Part shown: positions 17,865 through 25,458 of the stretch, piece by piece | Numbering within the stretch: the stretch's first letter is position 1 | Layout of the letters: every line of letters starts with the position of its first letter | NCBI GenBank assembly: GCA_964515555.1 | Contig: CAZEVY010000054.1 | Location: 1 to 34,542 of the forward strand | Source: CAZEVY01 sp964515555 | GTDB taxonomy: Bacteria; Acidobacteriota; Terriglobia; Bryobacterales; Bryobacteraceae | DNA: 34,542 bases | Reading direction: 5' to 3' | Made by a program: the position numbers and the translations under genes | Notes under the pieces: model-generated | Database searches by the model: none | Seen by the model: the letters and a program-made list of their open reading frames with translations, nothing else | Told to the model about the DNA's origin: nothing

Positions 17865-20429
17865 ATGCGCTGTCTGCACTGCGGGAAGCGGCTCGCGCTG
17901 CTGCGAAAGCTGCGCGACGGGCAGTATTGTTCCGACGAGCATCGCGTTCAGTTCGCGCAGAAACAGGAAGAGCTGGCCCTGGCGCGGCTCATCGAAGTCC
18001 AGCAGAACGCACTCCGGCCCGTACCGAGACGCCCGCTGTTCGCCCCGGCACAGCCGGCGCGGCGGCAGCAATCGGCTCCGGAAATCGCATGGCTGCTGCC
18101 GACTCAGGTCGGCATCCAGGGCGCTCCCTTCCGGATGCGGATCCCCGGCGCCGACCCCTTCCCGTTCGAGTTCCTGTGGCTCTACCCGCAGCATGCCTTC
18201 ACCCGCCGCACGCACCGGCTTATCTCCGCCGGCGGCGTGACGATCCGCCTGACGGCCACTTCCCCGATCGCCTCCATCTGGCGCGGCCCGGATTCGCAAG
18301 CCTTCGTCGCGGCGGAGGCCGTACGATGGACCGCCGCCATCCCGTCCCGACCGCCGTTCGCGACGGGCGTCGCCGACGCGCGACAGCTTCCGGCGATTCC
18401 CCCGGCCGCCCGGTCGCTGCCCCTGGTTCCCAGAGTTTTCGTCGCCGAACCGGCGACTGTCGAAGCGGTTCCCGGCGCGGCCGCCGCCACGAGCGTCCGC
18501 CTGGCGACCGCTCTCCGGCCCGCCGGGCCCGCACCGTCGCACTTCCCGTCCCTGCTCGCCCAGGACCCCGTCCTGCGGCTGCCCGATCTTTCGACCCTGG
18601 CCAAGGCCGCCCCGGTGAGCTGGCAGGGCCTCGTCTCGGCGGGCCTGCTTACTGCCGAGGAGACCTTACCGCCCGTTCCCGTCGGCCTTCCCGACCAGGA
18701 GTTTATCGCCGGCCTGATCGCGCTGACGCCGCCCGCGCTCCAGGCGCTGGCGTCGCGGCCCGGCGCCGAGTGGGATGCCATCCCGCGCACCGCCGCCCCG
18801 GCGTCGACGATCGCCCAACCCGGCCCTCGGAGTGCCGCGCTCCGGCGCTGCGGCCCCAAAGTCGCCTCGCTCCGGACGCCCGCCACCGGCAGTCGCCTCC
18901 CGATCTCGTGGATGGAGGGAGCCGCGCTGGTATCGGTCCGCTACCGGCTTCCCAAGCGCAAATCGGCGCAGCAGGGCTCGGACCTGGGCTTCGCGCGGCG
19001 CATGCCGCTGACCATCCCGATCGCCGGCCGCATCCGTGTCAACCAGGGTGAGCCGAGCGACCCGCTGCCCACGCCGCCGTTCCTGGTCGCGCCGCCGATT
19101 TCGGTCACCGCGCTGCCGGATTTCTCGCCTCCGCAGTTCCCGCTGACTGCTGTCCCGCTCCATGCCGTCGAGTCTCAGGCGACCGGCCATCGCTTCGAGT
19201 GTCCTCACATCAGCCGCACCCTGGAGCCCGAGCTGGCGCTCCCCATCGGACCGGCGCCCGACCTGGACTTCCGCGAGCCGCCCGCGCTCCCGCTCCTGAC
19301 CGCGCCCGGACCCGCCGCCATCGCGCCCCCGCCGGCGGCCGTTCTGCCGGCCACAGCCGAGCCATTGGCCGCTTCCGACGAGATCGTTCCCCGGATGACG
19401 CTCTCCGTCTCCGCCGGCATCGCTTGGGAGCCCCCGGCGGCCGGCGCCGGGATGTTCCGGCTGGGAGTGGAGAAGATCGTTCCGCGACCGGCGGGCGAGG
19501 CCCCGAAGTGGCTCGAAAGCGCGGACTGGCCGTCGCCGGCCCCGGTGTTGCCGTCCGGATCGAAGCTGCGCAGCTCCTTCGCCGCCGGATCGGGCTCCGA
19601 CCGGACGTTCCCGGACTGGCGCGCCTGGACTGGGCCGGCCCAGCTCTGGCGGCAGGTGCCTGCCGGAGTGCGCTGGAGCGCCGCCGTCATGGCCCTGTTG
19701 GTCGCCCTGATGTTTGGCTGGAACGCAGCCGGACCTTCGACTCACACCGTGAGCGCATCCACTGCGGGCGCTCCCTCGTTCTTCTCCGGAACCCTGAGAT
19801 CCGTCAAGGACGGCATCATGAAACGCGCCGCCATATCGCTGACCGACGATTTTCGATTGGGCCTGAGCGAGTGGGAAGGCGAGGGCGACTGGGCCAGCCA
19901 ATGGTCCTACGATACCGCCGGTTTTGTCCGCGTCGGTTCCATGGCGCTGTACTCGCCTTCGCTAAACCTGACCGACTACCGCATGGAGTTCCTGGGACAA
20001 ATCGAGCGCCGCGGTATGTCGTGGGCGGTTCGGGCCGCCGATTATAAGAACTACTACGCCGTGAAGCTCGCCATCACCAGGCCCGGTCCGCTGCCGAGCG
20101 TATCGATCTTCCGCTACCCCGTCGTCGGCGGGAAAGAGGGGAAGGCCATCGAGGTTCCGTTGCGCATTCCGGTGCGGAACGACACGGTGTACCGCGTGAT
20201 GATGGAGGCCCGAGGCGACAGCTACACGCTGGCCGTCAACGGCACGGTCGTCGACACCTGGACCGAGAGCCGCCTTCCCAAGGGCGGAATAGGATTCTAT
20301 AGCGCCAAGGGCGAGAAAGCGCGTCTGCGATGGGTCGGCGTCTGGCACCAGTACGACACCTTGGGGAGGCTGTGCGCGTATCTGGCCCCGCTCAGCATGC
20401 CCTCGAAGGATAGGAGTATAAATCAATGA
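17865..20429 (+). CDS. Zinc-finger / proline-rich / TM / sugar-binding-like protein, unknown function
   Basis: An 854-residue multidomain protein I do not recognise as a named family. An N-terminal C-x2-C-x15-C-x3-H motif (Cys3, Cys6, Cys22, His26) suggests a zinc ribbon. Residues about 50-590 are Pro/Ala-rich and probably disordered. A single TM helix lies near 605-622 (AAVMALLVALMFGW). The last 200 residues (DDFRLGLSEWEGEGDWASQW .. KNYYAVKLAI .. GIGFYSAKGEKARLRWVGVW) resemble a DUF1080/LamG-like carbohydrate-binding jelly roll outside the membrane. ATG 17865 is chosen because GCGAGGAGAG precedes it and the zinc motif follows at once. It overlaps the next TPR gene by 4 bp. Confidence 0.75.
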   Translation: MRCLHCGKRLALLRKLRDGQYCSDEHRVQFAQKQEELALARLIEVQQNALRPVPRRPLFAPAQPARRQQSAPEIAWLLPTQVGIQGAPFRMRIPGADPFPFEFLWLYPQHAFTRRTHRLISAGGVTIRLTATSPIASIWRGPDSQAFVAAEAVRWTAAIPSRPPFATGVADARQLPAIPPAARSLPLVPRVFVAEPATVEAVPGAAAATSVRLATALRPAGPAPSHFPSLLAQDPVLRLPDLSTLAKAAPVSWQGLVSAGLLTAEETLPPVPVGLPDQEFIAGLIALTPPALQALASRPGAEWDAIPRTAAPASTIAQPGPRSAALRRCGPKVASLRTPATGSRLPISWMEGAALVSVRYRLPKRKSAQQGSDLGFARRMPLTIPIAGRIRVNQGEPSDPLPTPPFLVAPPISVTALPDFSPPQFPLTAVPLHAVESQATGHRFECPHISRTLEPELALPIGPAPDLDFREPPALPLLTAPGPAAIAPPPAAVLPATAEPLAASDEIVPRMTLSVSAGIAWEPPAAGAGMFRLGVEKIVPRPAGEAPKWLESADWPSPAPVLPSGSKLRSSFAAGSGSDRTFPDWRAWTGPAQLWRQVPAGVRWSAAVMALLVALMFGWNAAGPSTHTVSASTAGAPSFFSGTLRSVKDGIMKRAAISLTDDFRLGLSEWEGEGDWASQWSYDTAGFVRVGSMALYSPSLNLTDYRMEFLGQIERRGMSWAVRAADYKNYYAVKLAITRPGPLPSVSIFRYPVVGGKEGKAIEVPLRIPVRNDTVYRVMMEARGDSYTLAVNGTVVDTWTESRLPKGGIGFYSAKGEKARLRWVGVWHQYDTLGRLCAYLAPLSMPSKDRSINQ

Positions 20430-22054
20430 GTCTGAAGAAGAAGCAGACCCAGCCCACAGTCGAACAATCGGATCGCCCGGCCCCTTCGGCGGCATCGACC
20501 GCGGTCGGCCGGGCGGTATCGCTGCACCTGGAAGGCAAGCTCCGCGAAGCCGTGAAAGAGCTCGACGGCGCCATCGATCGCGGCGAGGTTTCGCCTGAGT
20601 TGTACTCGGCGCGCGGCCACATCCAGTTCGAGCTGGAGCAGTACGAGGAGGCCTCGCAAAGCTACCAGAAGCTGCTCGACATCGCCCCGCGGCATCCCAA
20701 CGCGACCTTCAACCTCGCCGTCTGCCTGGAGAAGCTGGGCCGGTGGAGCCAGGCCGCCGAAAGCTTTCAACGCGCCTCGGAAGCCGATCCCAAGCGCATC
20801 GAGGCCCTGGTCGGCGTCGGCATCTCGATGCTTCACCTCGACAAGGCCCAGGCCGCCCTGGACTCGTTCGAAAAGTGCCTCGCCCGCGACCCCGCCAACG
20901 AGACCGCGCTCTTTGGCAAGGCCGTCGCCGCCCAACTGGTCGGGCGCCTCGATGAGGCCGCCGAAGTCTACAAGTCGATCCTGGCGCGCAATCCCAACGC
21001 CGAAGAGCCCATGGTGAATCTGATTTCCATCGGCATCGCGCGCAAGGATCAGGACATGATCCGCGACTACTCCGAGAAGCTGCTGGCGATCCGGCCCTAC
21101 TCCCAGGCCGCCGTCGAAGGACTCGCCACCTGCGCGTTCTCCACCGGCGACTTCGAAGCCGCGTCGCGGTACTGCGCCAAGCTGGTGGAATTCACGCCCA
21201 ACAGTTTCGAGCGCTGGTTCAATTACGGCGTGGCCTGCCAGCGCACCGGCAAACTGGAGCAGGCCGGAAAGGCCTATTCGGAGGCCGTGCGGCTGCGCCC
21301 CGACGCCAAGAACGCCTATGTGAATCTCGGCGTCGTCCTGCACGAGACCGCCGAGCTCAAGGGCGCCCGCGAGGCCTACGAGCGCGCCCTGAAAATCACC
21401 CCGGACATCCCGGCCGTGATCTACAACCTGGCCTTGCTACAAGAGCAGCAGAGCGCCCATTACGAGGCCGAAAAGCTCTACGAGCGCGTCCTCGGCATCC
21501 AGCCCGATTGGGAAGACGCCTGGTTCCGCCTGGGCTTCCTGCGGCTACAGCGTTCCGACTTCACCGGAAGCATCGAGGCCTTCGAGACCTGCCTCCGCAA
21601 GCGCAGTTCGTGGCCCGAGGCGCAGGTCAATCTCGGCCTGGCCTACTGGAAGATGGGCGACCGCGATTCGGCGGGAGTTGCTTTCCAGGGCGCCCTCGAA
21701 GGGGACGCCAACTCGGTCGACGCTCTGCGCGGCCTGGCAGCGCTGGCGGTGGAGCGCGAGGACCTGCAACTGGCGCTCGAATACCAGGCGCGCCTGATCG
21801 ACCGCGGCGAGCGCAGTCCGGAGCTGTTCTACAACACCGGCCTGATCCTGCAACGCAACGGACAGGTCGACGACGCCATCAAGCTCTATCGCGAGGCGCT
21901 CACCGAGAGGCCCGACTTTCCCGAGGCGCTGCTGAATCTGGGCCACGCGCTCAAGTCGCAGGGCCACAGCGAGGAAGCGCGCATCTACTGGAGCCAGGCG
22001 CTGGCGTCGAAGCCGGAGCTGGCGCAGGGCTACTTCGACCCGGCCGAAGCCTGA
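20426..22054 (+). CDS. Tetratricopeptide-repeat protein
   Basis: A 542-residue protein made almost entirely of TPR units (about 14), e.g. PELYSARGHIQFELEQYEEASQSYQKLL and NAYVNLGVVLHETAELKGAREAYERAL. There is no signal peptide or TM segment; the first about 35 residues are Lys/Gln/Ala-rich. TPR solenoids are scaffolds for protein complexes. Its start overlaps the stop of the zinc-finger/TM protein (ATGA), so the two are translationally coupled and probably interact, perhaps linking a cytoplasmic scaffold to an envelope sensor. Confidence 0.9.
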   Translation: MSLKKKQTQPTVEQSDRPAPSAASTAVGRAVSLHLEGKLREAVKELDGAIDRGEVSPELYSARGHIQFELEQYEEASQSYQKLLDIAPRHPNATFNLAVCLEKLGRWSQAAESFQRASEADPKRIEALVGVGISMLHLDKAQAALDSFEKCLARDPANETALFGKAVAAQLVGRLDEAAEVYKSILARNPNAEEPMVNLISIGIARKDQDMIRDYSEKLLAIRPYSQAAVEGLATCAFSTGDFEAASRYCAKLVEFTPNSFERWFNYGVACQRTGKLEQAGKAYSEAVRLRPDAKNAYVNLGVVLHETAELKGAREAYERALKITPDIPAVIYNLALLQEQQSAHYEAEKLYERVLGIQPDWEDAWFRLGFLRLQRSDFTGSIEAFETCLRKRSSWPEAQVNLGLAYWKMGDRDSAGVAFQGALEGDANSVDALRGLAALAVEREDLQLALEYQARLIDRGERSPELFYNTGLILQRNGQVDDAIKLYREALTERPDFPEALLNLGHALKSQGHSEEARIYWSQALASKPELAQGYFDPAEA

Positions 22055-22074
22055 GGCCCCCGGCCACGCTCCGA

Positions 22075-22080
22075 TAGAAT
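22075..22080 (+). promoter_or_regulatory. -10 element (TAGAAT) 6 nt before trpC
   Basis: TAGAAT-N6-GTG. A GGAAGG stretch lies too close to the GTG to act as a ribosome binding site, so a leaderless transcript is the simplest reading. Confidence 0.4.
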
Positions 22081-22086
22081 CGGAAG

Positions 22087-22866
22087 GTGGCCGCCGTTCC
22101 CGACATCCTGGCGCGCATCGTGACGCACAAGCGCGCGCGTCCCGCGCCGTCGCTCGACCACCGCCGTGCCTCGGAGCGCCGCGCCGCCGAAACATCATCG
22201 GGACGCCGGGACTTCGCGGCCGCGCTGCGCCGCGCCCCGGCCATCGTCGCCGAAATCAAGAAGGCCTCCCCCAGCCGTGGACTCATCGCCGCGGACTTTG
22301 ACCCCGCCGACATCGCGAGCGACTACGCCCGCGGCGGCGCGGCGGCATTATCCGTCCTGACCGACGCCACCTTCTTCCAGGGTTCGCTCGACGACCTGGC
22401 CGCCGCCCGCGCGGCCGCTTCCCTGCCGGTCCTGCGAAAGGACTTCACACTCGACGAATTCGATGTCGTCGAGGCGGCCGCCGCAGGCGCCGACGCCATC
22501 CTGCTCATCGCGGCGATCCTCGACGTCGCCGCGATGCGCCGCCTCCGCGAGTTGGCGGCGAGTTATGGCATGGCGGCGCTGGTCGAGGCGCACGACGAGG
22601 CGGAGCTCGACGCCGCGCTCGCCAGCGGCGCCGGGATCCTCGGCGTCAACAATCGCGACCTGCGGACCTTCGAGGTGCGCCTGGAAACCTCGGAGCGGCT
22701 GGCCGGGCGCATGCCGTCCGGTCTGCTGCGTGTCGCCGAGAGCGGGATTTTTTCGGCCTCGGATGTCCGCCGGCTGCGCGGCGCCGGCTACGATGCGTTT
22801 CTCGTCGGCGAACACCTCATGAAGTCGGCCGATCGGGCCGCGGCGGTGCGGGAGTTGATGGGATAG
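22087..22866 (+). CDS. trpC: Indole-3-glycerol phosphate synthase
   Basis: A 259-residue TIM barrel with all expected IGPS blocks: VAEIKKASPSRGLI (catalytic Glu/Lys), LSVLTDATFFQGSLDDL, LPVLRKDFTLDEFDV (Lys), GADAILLIAAIL, LVEAHDEAELDAAL, ILGVNNRDLRTFEV (Asn) and AESGIFSASDVRRL (Glu, Ser). It converts CdRP to indole-3-glycerol phosphate in tryptophan synthesis. GTG start. It stands alone here, without other trp genes, and ends 1 nt before the convergent brnA stop. Confidence 0.95.
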   Translation: MAAVPDILARIVTHKRARPAPSLDHRRASERRAAETSSGRRDFAAALRRAPAIVAEIKKASPSRGLIAADFDPADIASDYARGGAAALSVLTDATFFQGSLDDLAAARAAASLPVLRKDFTLDEFDVVEAAAAGADAILLIAAILDVAAMRRLRELAASYGMAALVEAHDEAELDAALASGAGILGVNNRDLRTFEVRLETSERLAGRMPSGLLRVAESGIFSASDVRRLRGAGYDAFLVGEHLMKSADRAAAVRELMG

Positions 22867-22867
22867 T

Positions 22868-23197
22868 TCAGCGCCGCCGTGCGCTGCGGTCGGCTTCCTG
22901 TTGCGATCGCATGTACGCGCGCAGGACGGCGTTCATGCGCGTCTGGTATCCCCTGCCCCTGGTCTTGAACCACTCCAGAAGGTCCCGGTCGAGGCGAAGG
23001 CTGATGGATTGCTTCTTCTCGGGCAGCACGACACGGGCGTTTCGAAACCAGCCGGCGTCCAGGATGGGCGCGGCGTCGGGGTCCGACTCCACAGCTTTCC
23101 GCATCTCGCTGTCGGTGATCTTGTCGAAGCGTGCCCAATCGGTCTTGCCCCTACGCCTCGGTTCCGTAGACTGCCTTGTAATAATTCTCCCGCTCAT
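22868..23197 (-). CDS. brnA: BrnA-type antitoxin
   Basis: A 109-residue antitoxin. The C-terminal part (FRNARVVLPEKKQSISLRLDRDLLEWFKTRGRGYQTRMNAVLRAYM) is the BrnA ribbon-helix-helix DNA-binding domain with the diagnostic GRGYQTRMNAVLR segment. The N-terminus (TDWARFDKITDSEMRKAV) binds the toxin. The start at 23197 lies inside the 3' end of the toxin gene (47-bp overlap) and has AAAGGCGA upstream. The longer frame to 23443 is a shadow of the toxin gene. Confidence 0.88.
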   Translation of the reverse strand: MSGRIITRQSTEPRRRGKTDWARFDKITDSEMRKAVESDPDAAPILDAGWFRNARVVLPEKKQSISLRLDRDLLEWFKTRGRGYQTRMNAVLRAYMRSQQEADRSARRR

Positions 23198-23438
23198 TCC
23201 AATTCGCCTTTCTCGCGCTGATGATCCTGCGCGTTTCCCCTCGGCAGGCGTACACCACGACGACCAGTCTCGCCTGAAGCTCGCCGACGGCAATGACCCT
23301 TTCCTCGCCGTAATCGAATCTGTCGTCGCTGAACTCCAGTACGCTCCCGTCGAAGATGCCGATAGCCTCTTCGAAATCGACTCCATGCTTGCGAAGGTTG
23401 GCCGCGTTCTTGCGGGCGTCCCATTCGAAGGCCGACAT
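23151..23438 (-). CDS. brnT: BrnT-type ribonuclease toxin
   Basis: A 95-residue RelE-superfamily ribonuclease. Recognised by FEWDARKNAANLRKHGVDFEEA at the N-terminus and the C-terminal IISARKANWNERENYYK, both diagnostic for BrnT. Conserved basic residues there act in RNA cleavage. BrnTA modules are autoregulated; a GTATATAC palindrome sits just upstream. It is encoded ahead of its antitoxin, the usual BrnTA order. Confidence 0.9.
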   Translation of the reverse strand: MSAFEWDARKNAANLRKHGVDFEEAIGIFDGSVLEFSDDRFDYGEERVIAVGELQARLVVVVYACRGETRRIISARKANWNERENYYKAVYGTEA

Positions 23439-23442
23439 CCCA

Positions 23443-23451
23443 AGTATATAC
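23443..23451 (-). promoter_or_regulatory. brnTA promoter/operator candidate
   Basis: Perfect 8-bp palindrome GTATATAC (23444-23451) that, on the minus strand, includes a -10-like TATACT (23448-23443) 4 nt from the brnT start. It is a plausible autoregulatory site for the BrnA-BrnT complex. Confidence 0.4.
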
Positions 23452-23486
23452 CTTTTGTATCTACGCTGGGGTTGGCGATCGCCCGC

Positions 23487-25070
23487 TCACTTCCCCGCGT
23501 ACGACGCCCCGTACAGCACCCGGCCCGGCAGCTCCCCCGTCATCTTCCCTTCCCGCAACACAACCGACCCGTTCACCACCACGTGCCGCATCCCCTCGGC
23601 GTACTGGTGCGGCTTCCCGAACTCCGCCCGGTCCGCGACCGCCGAGGCGTCAAACACCGCCACGTCCGCCTTCATCCCCACCGCCAGCAGCCCCCGATCC
23701 ATCAGCCTCAGCCGCGCCGCCGGGAACCCCGACATCTTGTGCACCGCCGACTCCAGAGTGATCGCCTTGCGCTCCCGCACATAGCGCCCCAGCACGCGTG
23801 CGAACGCCCCGTAGTTGCGCGGGTGCGGCACCGCGCGCCCGAACACCGGAATCCCTCCGTCGCTCGCCACCATCGTGTAGGGCGACCGCAGGATGCGCTC
23901 CAGGTCTGCCTCCGCCATCGAATGGTAGATCGCCGAGCAGCCCCCCTTCTTCTGGATCCCGATGGCGGTCTCTGCGGCGTTCTCCATCGTTACCGGAACG
24001 CCGCGCGCCGCGGTCAGCTCCGCGAGATTCTTCCCCGCCAGCGTGGCGTCGAAGCCGCAGCTCGCCATGACGACGTTCTTGGGATCGCCGCCGCCGCGCG
24101 AGTTCACCAGCACGTCGACGATGCCCGCTTTGATCTTCGCGCGCGTCTCGGGGGCGTCCAGGCGCTCCATCAGCGACTTGGCGCCGCCCGCCTGCGCCCA
24201 CTGCGGGAACATCGCCGCCGTGCCCGTGCTCGACGCCGTGTACGGGTACTGGTCGATGGTCACATCCACGCCCCGCGCTCGCGCCTCCTCCACCAGCCGC
24301 AGCGTCTCGACGCTCCGTCCCCAGTTGGGCACGCCCGAAATCTTGTGGTGCGTCACCTGGGTCGGCAGACCGCCCTCCTCGCCGATGCGGATGGTCTCCC
24401 GGACGCTGTCGAGCACCCCCTCGGCTTCGTTCCGCATGTGCGAGATGTGCATGCCGCCCATGGCCCCGGCGATCCTGGCGAGTTCGATGACCTCCTCGGT
24501 CGGCGCGTAATTACCGGGCACGTAAAAAAGTCCGGTCGAGAGGCCGAATGCGCCGTCGAGCATCGCCTGCCTCGTGAGTTCTTTCATTTTCTGGATTTCT
24601 TCCGGCGTCGCTTTCCTGTTTTCGAGACCCACCACCTGGCGGCGGATCGACCCGTGCCCGACGAAAGTCGCGTAGTTGACGGCAAAGCGGCTCCCCGCGA
24701 GCCTGGTCAGAAACGGCCCCACGGGCACCGTTCCCCCGCCGTCGTTGCCTTCCACCATGGTCGTCACGCCCTGGCGGATGTAGTTCTCCGCCGCCGGCAC
24801 GGCGACGATGCCGTCGCGGCCGTGGCTATGGATGTCGATAAAGCCCGGCGCGAGCGTTAGTCCCTTGGCGTCCAGCCGCACCTTCGCGCGCGCCCCGGCC
24901 AGGTTGCCGATCGCCGCGATACGGTCGCCGAGGATGCCCAAGTCGGCGTAATACCAAGGGTTGCCCGCGCCGTCGAGGATGCGGCCGGAGCCGATCACCA
25001 GGTCGTAGACGGGCGCCTGCGCGGAGGCGAGTAAGGGAACGAGAAGCAGGAGGGGCGAGCGCCAGGCCAT
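23487..25070 (-). CDS. N-acyl-D-amino-acid deacylase (amidohydrolase), secreted
   Basis: A 527-residue amidohydrolase. Sec signal peptide at residues 1-18 (LLLLVPLLASAQA). Metal-binding motif FIDIHSHGRDG, later MHISHMRNEAEG and QVTHHKI histidines, and catalytic Asp in MVASDGGIP. The arrangement fits the D-aminoacylase/DAAase family, which removes acyl groups from N-acyl-D-amino acids, perhaps from peptidoglycan or peptide debris. Monocistronic; a TAGAAT box lies 7 nt before the ATG, with no ribosome binding site. Confidence 0.9.
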   Translation of the reverse strand: MAWRSPLLLLVPLLASAQAPVYDLVIGSGRILDGAGNPWYYADLGILGDRIAAIGNLAGARAKVRLDAKGLTLAPGFIDIHSHGRDGIVAVPAAENYIRQGVTTMVEGNDGGGTVPVGPFLTRLAGSRFAVNYATFVGHGSIRRQVVGLENRKATPEEIQKMKELTRQAMLDGAFGLSTGLFYVPGNYAPTEEVIELARIAGAMGGMHISHMRNEAEGVLDSVRETIRIGEEGGLPTQVTHHKISGVPNWGRSVETLRLVEEARARGVDVTIDQYPYTASSTGTAAMFPQWAQAGGAKSLMERLDAPETRAKIKAGIVDVLVNSRGGGDPKNVVMASCGFDATLAGKNLAELTAARGVPVTMENAAETAIGIQKKGGCSAIYHSMAEADLERILRSPYTMVASDGGIPVFGRAVPHPRNYGAFARVLGRYVRERKAITLESAVHKMSGFPAARLRLMDRGLLAVGMKADVAVFDASAVADRAEFGKPHQYAEGMRHVVVNGSVVLREGKMTGELPGRVLYGASYAGK

Positions 25071-25077
25071 GTACGGT

Positions 25078-25083
25078 ATTCTA
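25078..25083 (-). promoter_or_regulatory. -10 element (TAGAAT) of the deacylase gene
   Basis: On the minus strand TAGAAT is followed by 7 nt (ACCGTAC) and the ATG at 25070. No Shine-Dalgarno sequence fits, so the transcript is probably leaderless. Confidence 0.45.
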
Positions 25084-25127
25084 CCGTCGCCCGAGTGTGA
25101 CGAATGGGCCCAGTTGATGTGTCGGAG

Positions 25128-25220
25128 CTACTCGCGGCTGCGAGGCTTCGGCGAGGAAGTGAGCATCGCCATAAACAGCCCAACGATCACTAATCCTGCG
25201 ACTAACCCGGAAACTAACAT
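25128..25220 (-). CDS. Single-TM micropeptide 1 (30 aa), paralogue of the next
   Basis: A 30-residue frame, ATG at 25220 to TAG. It starts MLVSGLVAGLVIVGLF and continues MAMLTSSP before a basic/polar tail (KPRSRE). Residues 2-20 form one hydrophobic helix with small residues at a regular spacing. The first 24 residues share 16 identities with the 28-aa frame at 25289-25375, while many codons differ only at third positions, a sign of protein-level selection. Upstream CACAGG is a modest ribosome binding site. Too short for normal gene finding; function unknown. Confidence 0.6.
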   Translation of the reverse strand: MLVSGLVAGLVIVGLFMAMLTSSPKPRSRE

Positions 25221-25288
25221 CCTGTGATCCCTGACTTTCCTATCGGCAGGACTAGCAACTTTATTACCAGAGTTCTTGGGACCGGCGA

Positions 25289-25375
25289 TCACGCCGGGTG
25301 GTCCGGCGACGACCCCAGCATCGACAGGAACAACCCCACCACCACCAGTCCCGCAACCAAAGCCGTGATCACCAT
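25289..25375 (-). CDS. Single-TM micropeptide 2 (28 aa)
   Basis: A 28-residue frame from ATG 25375 to TGA. Sequence pattern MVITALVAGLVVVGLF then LSMLGSSP and a short tail. A strong ribosome binding site GGGAGAG lies 5 nt before the ATG, and TTATAGACT just upstream contains a possible -10 box. It is a tandem paralogue of the frame at 25128-25220, 68 nt apart on the same strand. The shared LVAGLV, VGLF, ML and SSP elements define an undescribed candidate family of membrane micropeptides. Confidence 0.65.
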   Translation of the reverse strand: MVITALVAGLVVVGLFLSMLGSSPDHPA

Positions 25376-25445
25376 GGCGACTCTCCCAAGTCTATAAATG
25401 CCGCTCGAGGGGGAAAAGTTCCATGGCTGGCCCCCAAGGATGTGT

Positions 25446-25451
25446 TACGTT
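25446..25451 (+). promoter_or_regulatory. -10-like element (TACGTT) of larA
   Basis: TACGTT fits TANNNT and is followed by 7 nt and the ATG at 25459. No ribosome binding site is visible in the gap. Confidence 0.3.
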
Positions 25452-25458
25452 TCCAACT

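Noticed and set aside
22868..23443. 191-aa version of the BrnA antitoxin
   Set aside because: The extra N-terminus is the toxin gene read in another frame; ATG 23197 with its ribosome binding site gives a normal BrnA.
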